Source of the DNA: Catenovulum maritimum
Lineage (GTDB): Bacteria; Pseudomonadota; Gammaproteobacteria; Enterobacterales; Alteromonadaceae
Length of the DNA stretch: 64,000 nt
Direction of reading: 5' to 3'
Assembly (NCBI RefSeq): GCF_001050375.1
Contig: NZ_KQ130482.1
Coordinates: 326,954 to 390,953 of the forward strand
The notes under the pieces: model-generated
Databases searched by the model: none
The model's input: only the letters and a program-made list of their open reading frames with translations
Told to the model about the DNA's origin: nothing
Position numbers and translations under genes: made by a program
Shown: positions 1 to 8,234 of the stretch, in pieces
Layout of the letters: each line of letters starts with the position of its first letter
How positions within the stretch are numbered: the stretch's first letter is position 1

Positions 1-657
1 GGTATTCAAGGAGCGCTAGACGCTGATATGTTGGCTATTATGTGGGACTCATCTGTCGGCACTGGTGCTTTGCTTCGTGGACTTGGGTTAGTTATCGCAA
101 TAATCGCTTTAGCTTTCAAACTAATTCAACGCTACAAATGCTTAAAGCAAAGTGTTTTAGTGTTTAGTTTAACTATCCTAGCTTATTCCTTCACTGTGCT
201 GGGCCATGTTTCTGAGTTAGGCGTAATTGAAAAAGGCTTTCTGATGTTTCACGTGCTAGTTATGGCGTGGTGGTTTGGAGCGTTATGGCCACTAAAACGA
301 GCTTGCTCACAACTAAGTTATACAGAACTTCATTTACTGATGGAAAGCTTTGGTAAACAAGCAAGTTTTGCAGTGAGCTTATTGTTGCTAGCAGGTCTCT
401 GGCTCGTGATTCAATTAGTCGGAAGTGTTGAAGAACTGTTTAGTTCAAGCTATGGGCAAACACTGTTACTTAAATTAGCTCTCGTGACTTCGATATTGGG
501 CATCGCAGCTAAGCATAAATTAAAACTCGTCCCACAACTTAAAAATAGTCAAGGCAGAGAGGCGTTATCTAAATCTATCTCGATAGAAATGGTAGTCGCT
601 TTTGTTATTTTATTCATTACTTCAGGACTTACCAGTGTTGTTGGTACTGCAAATTAA
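1..657 (+). CDS. copD: CopD-family copper resistance membrane protein (5' end outside window)
   Basis: Probable inner-membrane copper protein of the CopD/PcoD family. The reading frame is open from base 1, so the first in-window ATG (28) is probably not the true start and the protein is truncated by the window edge. About 218 residues are visible, with several hydrophobic segments. Family-like features are the GHVSELG segment followed by HVLVMAWWFGALWPL and, further on, YGQTLLLKLALV, which match the conserved histidine/tryptophan transmembrane region of CopD. It is followed after 15 bases by a small secreted protein and then a His-rich protein, which fits a copper-handling operon whose beginning (perhaps copC or copAB) lies to the left. 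The family assignment is good; the exact substrate role is inferred. Confidence 0.75.
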   Translation, partial: GIQGALDADMLAIMWDSSVGTGALLRGLGLVIAIIALAFKLIQRYKCLKQSVLVFSLTILAYSFTVLGHVSELGVIEKGFLMFHVLVMAWWFGALWPLKRACSQLSYTELHLLMESFGKQASFAVSLLLLAGLWLVIQLVGSVEELFSSSYGQTLLLKLALVTSILGIAAKHKLKLVPQLKNSQGREALSKSISIEMVVAFVILFITSGLTSVVGTAN

Positions 658-672
658 AACCTAAAAGAGAAA

Positions 673-1032
673 ATGAAAACAATAAATATACTACTCGTTT
701 TATTAATGACGTTTAGTTTCGCAGCAAATGCTCATGGTGATAAGAATAAAGATAAAGGATTGTTTAAAGGTGTAGGTTCACCAGCCGCAAAAGTTGTTTT
801 GGCATTTCACCAAGCACTTGAAACTGGCAATCAGAAACAGGCTAGAGAGCAGTTGGCTGATGATGTGACCATCTACGAGGGAGACCGTGTTGAAAGAAGT
901 GCTGATGAATACGCCCATCACCATATGCTATCGGATATGAAATATTTAGCAGCCATGAAGAGCGAAACACTTGAACATCAAGCACATTCATTGGTCACAT
1001 TAATTTTTTGGTCAAATAACGGAGAACTTTAA
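673..1032 (+). CDS. Small secreted NTF2-like/DUF4440-like protein, probably shortened
   Basis: A 119-residue protein with a signal peptide (about residues 1-20, ending AANAHG). The stretch VVLAFHQALETGNQKQAREQLADD with the following acidic segment resembles the first half of an NTF2-like (SnoaL/DUF4440) domain. The expected second half, a series of beta strands, is missing: the protein stops after IFWSNNGEL, so it may have lost its C terminus by frameshift. It follows copD by 15 bases and precedes the His-rich gene, so it probably belongs to the same copper operon. A 22-codon ATG frame begins directly after the stop at 1033, which I do not regard as a convincing gene. Function unknown. Confidence 0.5.
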   Translation: MKTINILLVLLMTFSFAANAHGDKNKDKGLFKGVGSPAAKVVLAFHQALETGNQKQAREQLADDVTIYEGDRVERSADEYAHHHMLSDMKYLAAMKSETLEHQAHSLVTLIFWSNNGEL

Positions 1033-1129
1033 ATGACTAAATATATAGCAGCCGGTACAAATATTGATCTGCATCATGGAAATGTTTTCATAAGCTGTTA
1101 GTGTTAACAGTGCTATAGAAGGAATTAAA

Positions 1130-1552
1130 ATGTTTAGACTTTTCAGGTGGTTTAAAATAGTGGTGATTACCGTGTTGCTTACGCAGCATGGCTTTGCTAT
1201 TGCTAAACCAATGAATTGTGAAGAACATCATAAGGACTCTTCCGATACGCATATTATGCAACAAAGCAAAAATATGCATCATCAAACAATGCATGAGAAT
1301 ACTCATCATCACACTGAAAATTTGCAAGATACCAAACACGATCATGCCGATGAAGAGTGTGAAAAATGTAAAGCTGGTGATTGTCTTTGCTGCGAAGGTG
1401 GCTTTTGTGCAAGCTTTCATTTAAATGCCTATCTTGTGCAAGAGGAAGAAGAAAGCAGCAGCAATATTAACTTAGACTTAATTATTCAACGGATACCCCC
1501 GCCAGCCTCTGGCATCCATCTCTTACCTTATCGTCCCCCAATTATTGGCTAA
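1130..1552 (+). CDS. His/Cys-rich secreted metal-binding protein (CopL/DUF2946-like)
   Basis: A 140-residue exported protein: hydrophobic signal segment at residues 5-25, then a region very rich in histidine and methionine (about residues 30-75, with HH and HHH runs) followed by a cysteine cluster (ECEKCKAGDCLCCEGGFC). The C terminus carries LLPYRPPIIG, similar to the RPP ending common in small CopL/DUF2946-type copper proteins. A role as a periplasmic copper-binding or copper-sensing protein is inferred from composition and from the copD and copA neighbours. A ribosome binding site (AGAAGGA) lies just before the ATG. The resemblance to CopL is by pattern only, not by a demonstrated alignment. 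Confidence 0.55.
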   Translation: MFRLFRWFKIVVITVLLTQHGFAIAKPMNCEEHHKDSSDTHIMQQSKNMHHQTMHENTHHHTENLQDTKHDHADEECEKCKAGDCLCCEGGFCASFHLNAYLVQEEEESSSNINLDLIIQRIPPPASGIHLLPYRPPIIG

Positions 1553-1787
1553 TCACGGGATCAGTGCGTCTTTTTTCGCCAGTCCCATCAAAAATAGAAC
1601 GATTTACTGATTGGTTTAAATAACCAACTGTTTTGAACAATTAGCACAATATCTTTGGGAGGCATGATGAACATGCTCAAATTATTGCCATTTACAGTAG
1701 TTAATACTGTCTATTTTGGCCGAGACTCCCTCATTTCACCAAAAAATAGTTTTTTGCTTTTGTATTTTAAATCACAAATAAAAGCGC
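1553..1787 (+). other. Intergenic region before the copper efflux operon
   Basis: No convincing gene. A 52-codon frame starts at 1664 behind a good GGGAGG ribosome binding site and runs to 1822, but it passes through the MerR-type promoter at 1788-1818 and has no recognisable motif, so it is probably chance or a remnant. The rest is AT-rich. Confidence 0.35.
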
Positions 1788-1818
1788 TTGACCTGTGTCT
1801 AAGACACAGGTCTAAGCT
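1788..1818 (+). promoter_or_regulatory. MerR-type operator/promoter of the copper operon
   Basis: TTGACC (1788-1793) and TAAGCT (1813-1818) are separated by 19 bases, the overlong spacer typical of promoters activated by MerR-family regulators. The spacer lies under a perfect 10+1+10 palindrome (1791-1811; left arm ACCTGTGTCT). It sits 43 bases before the MerR-type gene, which suggests autoregulation of the whole regulator-copA operon. Confidence 0.85.
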
Positions 1819-1861
1819 GTAGGTGAGAGTACAAACTTAGGTGAAAAACTAAGGAGTAAAT

Positions 1862-2275
1862 ATGAAAGTTACAGAGCTGGCAAAAAGCCTTGGGACGACT
1901 GCTGATACGGTTCGTTATTACACGCGATTGGGACTGTTAAAACCTGCTAAGTCAGTGAACGGCTACAAGTCGTACTCGAATAAAGACGTATCGAGACTTA
2001 AATTCATTTTGAGTGCCAGAAACCTTGGTTTTTCCGTTGCTGATATCAAGCAAATTCTTAATGAATCTGAAGATGGTAAAAGTGCGTGCCCATTAGTCAG
2101 AAGCCTGATCAAAGAGCGGCTTGAAGAAACAGAAAAACAGTTTCAAGCAATGTTGGCACTTCGAGGAAAAATGTCTTCAGCTCTTTCTCAATGGGAAGAA
2201 ATGGAAGACAAAGCACCGACTGCAAATATGGTTTGTCATCTCATCGAAAACTTTGAAAAAATTAAAAAGGCATAG
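1862..2275 (+). CDS. MerR-family metal-responsive regulator (CueR/ZntR-like)
   Basis: A 137-residue MerR-family activator. The N-terminal winged helix is clear ([21 protein letters not shown], then [16 protein letters not shown]), followed by a long dimerisation helix. Candidate metal-binding cysteines are C76 (GKSACPL) and C125 (NMVCHL); this is not the CueR two-cysteine loop, and C76 sits near the position of the ZntR N-terminal cysteine, so the metal cannot be read from sequence alone. Copper is the likely signal because the next gene is a Cu(I)-type ATPase starting 8 bases after the stop. The palindromic 19-base-spacer promoter just upstream is its probable binding site. It heads an operon running to about 6790. 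Confidence 0.85.
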   Translation: MKVTELAKSLGTTADTVRYYTRLGLLKPAKSVNGYKSYSNKDVSRLKFILSARNLGFSVADIKQILNESEDGKSACPLVRSLIKERLEETEKQFQAMLALRGKMSSALSQWEEMEDKAPTANMVCHLIENFEKIKKA

Positions 2276-2283
2276 GAGGAAAA

Positions 2284-4620
2284 ATGGTGACTACTAATAC
2301 AAATATAGAAACCAAATCAGGCTGTTGCTGTCAGGCAAAATCTCAATCCTCTTCGTGTAAAAGTAAGGAGAATACGTTGGATAAAGTATCACATAACCAA
2401 CAGCTCATCATTGAAGGAGCTGGGTGTGCTAGCTGTGTAGGCAAAATTGAAGGGGCGTTAAAGGCAACTCTTGGAGTCGTCAGTGCGGAAATGAATTTTG
2501 CTGATAGGACTGTAACAGTTTCTGGGACAGCTAAGACAGAAGAATTGATCAAAGCTGTTGAGTCTGTGGGGTATAACGCGAAGCCAATTGATGATAGCTC
2601 AGCAACAGATGCGCTTGACGAGAAAGAGGCGGCGGATTGGGCATATTACAAAAAGCTAATGCGCGATACGTTTATTGCCCTTTCACTCGGCGTTCCTTTG
2701 ATGATCTACAGCATTGTGGTTGGAGAAATGACGGTTGAAACCAACCTTGAACGTATGTCTTGGCTGGTTGTAGGCATTTTAACTTTTGGTGTTATGTATT
2801 TTTCAGGTAAGCATTTTTACGTTGGTGCTTGGAAAAGCTTTAAAAACCACTCCGCTAATATGGACACTCTAATAGCTTTAGGAACAGGTACAGCTTGGGT
2901 GTATTCGATGGTTGTCGTGTTTGCACCTGACGCCGTTCCATTGATGGCACGGCATGTTTATTTTGAAGCTACCGCCATGATCATTGGCTTAATTGATTTA
3001 GGTCTAGCATTAGAAATAAAAGCCAGAGGTAAAACCTCTGAGGCCATTAAACGTCTTATCGGCTTGCAAGCCAAAACAGCAACCGTGGTTCGTGACAACA
3101 AAGAAGTTCAGATTGGTATTGAACAGGTTTTACTTAACGATATTGTGAAGGTAAAACCGGGTGAAAAAATTCCCGTCGATGGTGTGGTATTGGAAGGGCA
3201 CACTTCTATTGATGAGTCCATGCTGACAGGCGAACCTATGCCTGTTGAAAAAGCCGAAGAAGATGAGGTTGTCGCTGGTACTTTGAACAAATCAGGCATG
3301 ATTTTATTCAGAGCCACACGCGTTGGTAAAGATACGGCGCTTGCGCAAATTATCAATATGGTGAAACGAGCACAAAATTCAAAACCGCCGATTGGCCGCT
3401 TGGCCGATGTTATTTCAGCTTTTTTCGTGCCTGTCGTCATGATCATCTCTGTGTTAAGTGCGCTTGCATGGCTTAACTTTGGACCTGAGCCAGCCATTGC
3501 TTTTGCCATCGTATCAGCAACTACCGTACTCATTATTGCCTGCCCATGTGCTTTGGGCTTGGCAACTCCCATGTCTGTCATGGTCGGAGTAGGAAAAGCA
3601 GCAGAGGCCGGAGTGCTTATTCGAAACGGTGAAGCACTGCAAACCGCCTCTAAAATCACTGCCATGATTTTAGATAAAACGGGCACTATTACTGAAGGGG
3701 CACCTAAGGTAACCGATATTATTTTAGCAAAAGCCACTGATGAAAAAGACGTTCTACAGCTTGCAGCAAGTTTAGAAAGCTGCTCAGAGCACCCTTTAGC
3801 GCAAGCGATTGTTGAAAGCGCGTTAGATAAGGATATTGAGTTACTAAAAATTGAATCGTTTAACGCCATTACGGGTTTTGGTGTAGAAGCAAACTGCAAC
3901 AATAAAGCCCTGCTTTTCGGAAACGATAAACTAATGAAAATTAAAGGCATTGACCTTACTGGCTTTGTTGAACAAGCGCAGTCTTTAGCAAAAGAAGCCA
4001 AAACGCCTATGTATTTTGCAGTTGATGGTGAGCTGGCCGCAATTATTGCTGTTGCAGATCCAATCAAGTCTGACTCAATCTCCGCTATTAAACGTCTTCA
4101 GGGAAATGGTATACGCGTCATCATGCTAACCGGGGATAACAAGGAAACCGCTGCCGCTGTTGCCAAAAAAGCGGGTATTAGTGAGTTTCTTGCTGAAGTA
4201 CTACCTGAAGATAAAGCTAACAAGGTGAAAGAGCTACAAGGCAGTGGCGAAATCGTTGGTATGACAGGTGATGGCATCAACGATGCTCCGGCACTAGCGT
4301 TAGCTGATGTTGGTTTCGCAATAGGCACAGGGACAGACGTAGCGATTGAAAGTGCTGACATTACCCTAATGCGTGGTTCACTTCATGGCCTTGCTGATGC
4401 CATAGCGGTAAGCAAAGCTACTTTACGAAATATCAAACAAAACTTGTTTGGCGCGTTTGTCTATAACGTAGCCGGGATTCCTTTTGCTGCGGGGATTCTA
4501 TATCCCTTCTTTGGCATTCTGCTTAGCCCTGTAATTGCTGGTGCTGCAATGGCGTTTTCGTCATTGACTGTGGTGTCAAATGCAAATCGACTTCGATTTT
4601 TTAAAGCCCAAAATTCATAG
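2284..4620 (+). CDS. copA: Cu(I)-exporting P1B-type ATPase
   Basis: A 778-residue inner-membrane copper pump exporting Cu(I) from the cytoplasm using ATP. It has a Cys-rich N-terminal tail (SGCCCQ), one heavy-metal-associated domain with GCASC (C48-C51), transmembrane helices, the TGEP actuator loop, the CPC metal site (C420-P-C422), the phosphorylation motif DKTGT (D464), SEHPLA, and the hinge GDGINDAP. The last two helices carry VYN and MAFSS, the extra signature of the Cu(I) subgroup (P1B-1). Length is usual for one-HMA CopA. It begins 8 bases after the regulator gene behind AGGAGG and leads into a set of small copper-related proteins. Confidence 0.95.
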   Translation: MVTTNTNIETKSGCCCQAKSQSSSCKSKENTLDKVSHNQQLIIEGAGCASCVGKIEGALKATLGVVSAEMNFADRTVTVSGTAKTEELIKAVESVGYNAKPIDDSSATDALDEKEAADWAYYKKLMRDTFIALSLGVPLMIYSIVVGEMTVETNLERMSWLVVGILTFGVMYFSGKHFYVGAWKSFKNHSANMDTLIALGTGTAWVYSMVVVFAPDAVPLMARHVYFEATAMIIGLIDLGLALEIKARGKTSEAIKRLIGLQAKTATVVRDNKEVQIGIEQVLLNDIVKVKPGEKIPVDGVVLEGHTSIDESMLTGEPMPVEKAEEDEVVAGTLNKSGMILFRATRVGKDTALAQIINMVKRAQNSKPPIGRLADVISAFFVPVVMIISVLSALAWLNFGPEPAIAFAIVSATTVLIIACPCALGLATPMSVMVGVGKAAEAGVLIRNGEALQTASKITAMILDKTGTITEGAPKVTDIILAKATDEKDVLQLAASLESCSEHPLAQAIVESALDKDIELLKIESFNAITGFGVEANCNNKALLFGNDKLMKIKGIDLTGFVEQAQSLAKEAKTPMYFAVDGELAAIIAVADPIKSDSISAIKRLQGNGIRVIMLTGDNKETAAAVAKKAGISEFLAEVLPEDKANKVKELQGSGEIVGMTGDGINDAPALALADVGFAIGTGTDVAIESADITLMRGSLHGLADAIAVSKATLRNIKQNLFGAFVYNVAGIPFAAGILYPFFGILLSPVIAGAAMAFSSLTVVSNANRLRFFKAQNS

Positions 4621-4645
4621 AAAGTAAGCATTAAGGAGAATCACA

Positions 4646-4999
4646 ATGATGATAATTAACTTATTAGGCTTAATGTTAATCGCGCTGATTGTTTGGTGGT
4701 TTTGGCTATACAAACCTAACAAAACAATTGTGCAAAACAGTGAAGTGCTAATTGAGGTGAAAGATGGCGTGTATTCCCCATCTTCAATTCAAGTGTCTGC
4801 TAGCCAACCTGTCACCTTGAAGTTTATGCGTAAAGATCAATCACCCTGCGCTGAAACAATGCTTATTCCTTCATTGGATATAAGCGAACAGCTTAAATTG
4901 AATGAAATTACTCAAATTACCTTATTGAACTTGTCACCGGGAGAGTATGAGTTTCATTGTCAGATGCAAATGTATCGCGGTGTGTTAAAGGTCGTTTAG
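4646..4999 (+). CDS. Membrane-anchored cupredoxin-like protein
   Basis: A 117-residue protein with one N-terminal transmembrane segment (residues 3-22) and a small cupredoxin fold. Copper-ligand-type residues are visible as SPCAETM and, near the end, EFHCQMQMYRG, i.e. a cysteine, a histidine-cysteine pair and methionines arranged as in plastocyanin-like domains. It would sit on the periplasmic face of the inner membrane and could receive copper from, or pass it near, CopA, 25 bases upstream. The domain assignment is from motif pattern; the transfer role is inferred. Confidence 0.7.
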   Translation: MMIINLLGLMLIALIVWWFWLYKPNKTIVQNSEVLIEVKDGVYSPSSIQVSASQPVTLKFMRKDQSPCAETMLIPSLDISEQLKLNEITQITLLNLSPGEYEFHCQMQMYRGVLKVV

Positions 5000-5008
5000 G
5001 AGGCTAAC

Positions 5009-5344
5009 ATGAAAAATCAACACCCTAAATTTTGGTCAACACCCACAGGTTGGGCTGCATTGGTACTTATTGCCGCCGCCACCTATTTTTTAATCTTTGA
5101 ACATGGACAACATGTTCTGCAATTTCTTCCCTATTTGATTTTGCTGTTATGTCCTTTGATGCACGTATTTATGCATGGCAGTCATGGCAAACATGGTCAC
5201 GATCATTCACATGGTCCTGATGAGAAAAAGGAAGAAAGCTTTCAAGAACTCACGGATAAAAATGCAGCCTATCGCGATGGCTACATACAAGGTTTAGAGG
5301 AAGGACGCAAGGAATCACATAAAAAGGAGAACAGTGATGAATGA
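5009..5344 (+). CDS. Small His-rich membrane protein (DUF2933-like)
   Basis: A 111-residue protein with two hydrophobic segments (about residues 14-28 and 35-52) separated by FEHGQHV, followed by a cytosolic-type tail rich in histidine (HGSHGKHGHDHSHG) and charged residues. This layout matches the DUF2933 family often found in copper operons beside P-type ATPases. It starts 9 bases after the cupredoxin behind AGGAGG and overlaps the next gene by 11 bases, implying translational coupling. The histidines suggest metal binding; the precise role is not known. Confidence 0.65.
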   Translation: MKNQHPKFWSTPTGWAALVLIAAATYFLIFEHGQHVLQFLPYLILLLCPLMHVFMHGSHGKHGHDHSHGPDEKKEESFQELTDKNAAYRDGYIQGLEEGRKESHKKENSDE

Positions 5345-6002
5345 GACATATGATTACGGTTTATGGTCAATGGTGATACTGAACTCAGCAATTTTTATCT
5401 TTTTTGCATTTAGTTTTGTCAAACCAAAAACTTCTACTGATTGGCGAAGCCTTGGAGCGTTTTCCGCCTTTATTGTAGCCCTATTTACTGAAATGTATGG
5501 CTTTCCTTTAACTATCTATTTTCTATCGGGATGGCTGACGGAGACCTATCCCGAAGTAAACTTCTTTGCGCATGAAAATGGGCACTTATTGCATACTTTC
5601 TTTGGTTTTGAAGGTGATGCCCATTGGGACCCATTTCATATAGCGAGTATGGTGTTTATTGTTGCAGGTTTCTTTATGTTGTCTTCAGCATGGAATGTAT
5701 TACATCACGCGCAAAAACATCATCAATTGGCTACAACTGGATGGTATGCAAGGTGTCGCCACCCACAGTATGTAGCTTTCATTCTAATCATGTTCGGCTT
5801 TTTATTGCAGTGGCCGACCATCCCAACACTGGTGATGTTTCCAATCTTGGTCGTTGTTTACGTCAAGCTAGCGAAACGCGAAGAAGCACAAGCGATTACT
5901 GAATTTGGCTCTGAGTACAACAGGTATATGGAATCGACACCAAGTTGGATTCCAAATTTTAATAAGAACATAGAAGGTAAAAATCATGAAAACGTTAGGT
6001 AA
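5334..6002 (+). CDS. Membrane methyltransferase of the ICMT/PEMT-like family
   Basis: A 222-residue multi-pass membrane protein. The C-terminal part carries the signature of isoprenylcysteine carboxyl methyltransferase/phospholipid methyltransferase-like enzymes: GWYARCRHPQYVAF, then REEAQAITEFGSEYNRY close to the end. Such proteins use S-adenosylmethionine at the membrane. It overlaps the DUF2933-like gene by 11 bases and the next gene by 17 bases, so it is firmly part of the copper operon. The methyl acceptor is unknown; association with copper resistance is seen from context, but its contribution is inference. Confidence 0.75.
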   Translation: MMNETYDYGLWSMVILNSAIFIFFAFSFVKPKTSTDWRSLGAFSAFIVALFTEMYGFPLTIYFLSGWLTETYPEVNFFAHENGHLLHTFFGFEGDAHWDPFHIASMVFIVAGFFMLSSAWNVLHHAQKHHQLATTGWYARCRHPQYVAFILIMFGFLLQWPTIPTLVMFPILVVVYVKLAKREEAQAITEFGSEYNRYMESTPSWIPNFNKNIEGKNHENVR

Positions 6003-6408
6003 ATCAATTTTATTTGTTAGCTCACTATTGGTGGCCACAAGTTTATTTGCCCAAAACAATGAGCATAAACATGAAGGCGTGGAAAAACCTGATATGCATC
6101 AAGGCATGGCAATGTCGCATGAGAGCATGGGAAAAATGCATAAAAAAATGATGGAAATGAAAAAAGAAATTCATGCCATTAAAACTGAAAATAATCCTGA
6201 AAAGCAAAAGCAGATGATGGTTGAACATCATCGCTCAATGATGAAGATGATGCAATCCATGCACAAAAACATGGAAGGAATGCCAATGCATCAACAAATC
6301 CAGATGGCTGAACATCATCTGGAAATGATGGAAAACATGATGCCGCAGATGAACCGGAAAATGGAAGAAATGAAAGATAGCAATCAACAGCATTCACACA
6401 AACATTAG
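5986..6408 (+). CDS. Met/His-rich periplasmic copper-binding protein
   Basis: A 140-residue secreted protein: signal peptide to about residue 22 (TSLFAQ), then a low-complexity helix-forming region with very many methionine and histidine residues (MHQGMAMSHESMGKMHKKMM and similar). Methionine-rich periplasmic proteins bind Cu(I) in other bacteria, so a copper sponge or chaperone is the likely role. The gene starts inside the end of the methyltransferase gene (17-base overlap). No known domain is apparent beyond composition; a Spy/CpxP-like helical fold is possible but unproven. Confidence 0.65.
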   Translation: MKTLGKSILFVSSLLVATSLFAQNNEHKHEGVEKPDMHQGMAMSHESMGKMHKKMMEMKKEIHAIKTENNPEKQKQMMVEHHRSMMKMMQSMHKNMEGMPMHQQIQMAEHHLEMMENMMPQMNRKMEEMKDSNQQHSHKH

Positions 6409-6418
6409 GAGAAAAATT

Positions 6419-6790
6419 ATGAGCGATTTAGATCATAGAGTTGGCGTTAGAGAGCAAAATTTAGTTGTTCGAAATCTAAAGCTTAGCAATGTCACAGAAG
6501 AAAGCTGTGACGAGTTAGTAAAAGAAATAGATCAGCTTTTTGGTATAGATGAAGTCAGTTACAACATCAAAGAAGGTGAAATACATCTTGCTTATGATGC
6601 CGTAAATATCAACCTTGATGGTATTGAGGAGGTTATTCGCAAGCATGGTGCTGATGTTCATGATGATTGGTGGACACACACCAAAGAAGGCTATTACAAA
6701 TTTGTTGATCAAAACGTAAAGGACAACGCTGAGCATAAGCCGTGGAGTTGTCACAAAGTTCCTCCTCAATCTAGCCGATACAATAAGTAA
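6419..6790 (+). CDS. HMA-like small protein lacking CxxC
   Basis: A 123-residue cytosolic protein. Residues 15-80 have the size and strand/helix rhythm of a heavy-metal-associated (ferredoxin-like) domain: LVVRNLKLSN, LVKEIDQLFGIDEVSYNI, EGEIHLAYDAVNINLDGIEEVI. The metal-binding CxxC loop is absent (NVTEES in its place), so it may regulate or dock instead of carrying copper. The C-terminal tail has WWTHTKEGYY and a lone cysteine in WSCHKVP. It is the last gene of the copper operon, 10 bases after the Met-rich gene, and is followed by a strong terminator. HMA-like identity is tentative. Confidence 0.5.
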   Translation: MSDLDHRVGVREQNLVVRNLKLSNVTEESCDELVKEIDQLFGIDEVSYNIKEGEIHLAYDAVNINLDGIEEVIRKHGADVHDDWWTHTKEGYYKFVDQNVKDNAEHKPWSCHKVPPQSSRYNK

Positions 6791-6875
6791 GTTCTTTTAA
6801 GAAGCAACTGGGCTTATGTGTCTATCTATTAAGGAGCGTTATCTTAAATAGGAGTTCCTTAGAAATCACTTTTTT

Positions 6876-6910
6876 AATGCTCAGATTCATCTTCCATGAA
6901 TCTGAGCATT
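6876..6910 (+). terminator. Intrinsic terminator of the copper operon
   Basis: A perfect 15-base-pair stem (AATGCTCAGATTCAT / ATGAATCTGAGCATT) with a 5-base loop, followed by ATATTTTTG. It lies 86 bases after the last gene of the operon. Confidence 0.9.
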
Positions 6911-6994
6911 ATATTTTTGTGTTTCCAGATATTTAACAAAGAATTGAACGTTAAAGTGAAATAGACGACCAATATAGTGCCCTGAGATTCGAGC

Positions 6995-7231
6995 AAAAAA
7001 ATCGCTCCCTACACGGGCTGTTCTCAAAATGCATTAGCAGAACGGGCCAATGGTATATTAAAACAGGAGTTCTTATTGTATAAGTGCAACTCTTTAAGTG
7101 AATTAAAAGAGCTCGTTCAAGAGTCTGTATTTATATATAATGAAATGAGACCGTACTCTAGTTTAGGGTTAAAAACGCCGAATCAAGGGCATAAAAAAGG
7201 CCAAGAGCAGAAGCGCCTAGCCTTTCACTAA
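6995..7231 (+). pseudogene. Remnant of an IS3-family transposase (OrfB C terminus)
   Basis: An open frame without a start encodes NALAERANGILKQEF followed by LVQESVFIYNEMRPYSSLGL and ends at TAA 7229-7231. This is the last part of an IS3-family DDE transposase: the final catalytic glutamate lies in ALAERANG and the tail is the usual RPHxxLxxxTP-like region. The N-terminal three quarters, OrfA and both clear ends are missing. An inverted repeat, GTCAAC...GTTGAC (7237-7256), directly follows and may be an IS-end relic. Confidence 0.75.
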
Positions 7232-7283
7232 AACCGTCAACATATTTTAGTTGACCGTTACAATAGTGTGTTGCTATTTAACT

Positions 7284-7313
7284 AATAATTAAGGTTAATA
7301 TACCTTAATTATT
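7284..7313. terminator. Perfect inverted repeat, likely terminator of the xre gene
   Basis: AATAATTAAGGT / ACCTTAATTATT, 12 pairs with a 6-base loop, located 60 bases beyond the stop of the minus-strand regulator. It is AT-rich and symmetric, so it could act in both directions; a regulatory site is the alternative. Confidence 0.45.
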
Positions 7314-7373
7314 GTATTTGTTTTATTTAAACTATCACTAATGTACAAATAAGTGTATTTAAATACGTTTAAG

Positions 7374-7610
7374 TTAATCTAAGATAATTTTATGCTTGAA
7401 CCTTGAAGGCATGATGTCTGAAAACTCGCAATCTAAGGCGTTTGCTAGTTTGTATAAGGTTTCTAGTTTTATGTTTACTAAACCTCGTTCCATCTTGCCG
7501 TAGTTGCCTCTTTCAATGCCTACATAGGCAGCAAAGTTCTCTTGAGAATAGCCCGCTTCTTTGCGCTTTAGCCGTAATAATTCACCAAACTCTTTAACCA
7601 AATTACTCAC
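7374..7610 (-). CDS. Xre/Cro-C1-type transcriptional regulator
   Basis: A 78-residue single-domain HTH_3 protein: FGELLRLKRKEAGYSQENFA, AYVGIERGNYGKMERG, then NIKLETLYKLANALDCEFSDI. This is the standard five-helix Xre fold with no extra domain. It is divergent from the wHTH/helicase pair beginning at 7695, and the 84-base gap holds a strong promoter for those genes, so it probably represses them and perhaps itself. Small Xre repressors beside helicase genes commonly guard mobile-element or defence modules. Confidence 0.85.
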   Translation of the reverse strand: MSNLVKEFGELLRLKRKEAGYSQENFAAYVGIERGNYGKMERGLVNIKLETLYKLANALDCEFSDIMPSRFKHKIILD

Positions 7611-7648
7611 CAGAATTTTCCTTGGGGTAAAATGATTAGATTTTCATA

Positions 7649-7677
7649 TTGAGGGTTAAGGAACCACGCCCTATAAT
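7649..7677 (+). promoter_or_regulatory. Sigma70-type promoter of the wHTH-helicase pair
   Basis: TTGAGG (7649-7654), 17-base spacer, TATAAT (7672-7677), 17 bases before the start codon at 7695. The short leader and the divergent Xre gene suggest repression at this site. Confidence 0.7.
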
Positions 7678-7694
7678 ACCCATTTTATAATTTA

Positions 7695-8234
7695 ATGTTA
7701 GTGAGTATTACTTTGAAATTAGATCCTTTTGTCGCTCAAATTATTTCCACTACCAACTTTGACCACTTCACAACGAGTGATGTCCGATCAGCATATTTTG
7801 TTTTGAAAAATGACCTATCTCTTGATGCAACAAATGTTAGGCGCTTTATCTATGCAGAGCTATTGAAGCTTGTGAAAAAAGGTTGGTTGAATAAATTGGC
7901 TTCTAATAAAAAAGGTAATACGCGGTTTCATAAAACTGAGCTTTTTAATGGTAAAGAAATATCGTTATTGGCTACGGAAATCGCAGAACCAGCAAGTACC
8001 GAGGTTAATAAACAAGATAAGTTACTTGCTAAGTTAAATCATTATAAAGCGGAATTGCTACTTAATATTGGGGAATCTGAGGCGTATAAAGATTTATATT
8101 CAGAATTACCTGAATTGGTTGATGAAATACAGCCTAAGTACAATAAGGCTAGAGATAACAATACTAAGCTACTAGGGAAGATCAGGGCCATTGAGGGCTT
8201 ACTTAACCAAGATAAATTACCTGAGAACATATGA
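7695..8234 (+). CDS. Winged-helix/coiled-coil protein partner of the helicase
   Basis: A 179-residue protein I do not recognise by family name. The N-terminal 75 residues look like a winged helix (FTTSDVRSAYFVL, RFIYAELLKLVKKGWLNKL, then KKGNTRFHKTELF), and residues 105-175 are predicted by eye to form coiled coil (KLLAKLNHYKAELLLNIGES ... KLLGKIRAIEGLL). Its stop overlaps the start of the downstream helicase by 4 bases (ATGA), which implies coupled translation and probably a shared complex. DNA binding is inferred. There is no catalytic motif. An internal start at the TTG of LKLDPF is possible. Confidence 0.6.
   Translation: MLVSITLKLDPFVAQIISTTNFDHFTTSDVRSAYFVLKNDLSLDATNVRRFIYAELLKLVKKGWLNKLASNKKGNTRFHKTELFNGKEISLLATEIAEPASTEVNKQDKLLAKLNHYKAELLLNIGESEAYKDLYSELPELVDEIQPKYNKARDNNTKLLGKIRAIEGLLNQDKLPENI

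Noticed and set aside
1664-1822. 52-codon frame with a good ribosome binding site before the copper regulator.
   Set aside because: It runs through the MerR operator and promoter, and its sequence has no protein-like feature; kept only as a note in the intergenic entry.
3108-4067. Long minus-strand open frame of 319 codons.
   Set aside because: It lies wholly inside copA, has low-complexity shadow composition and no family likeness.
7237-7256. GTCAAC...GTTGAC taken as a transposon end.
   Set aside because: A single short inverted repeat beside an IS3 fragment; no partner copy or duplication found, so only noted as a possible IS relic.
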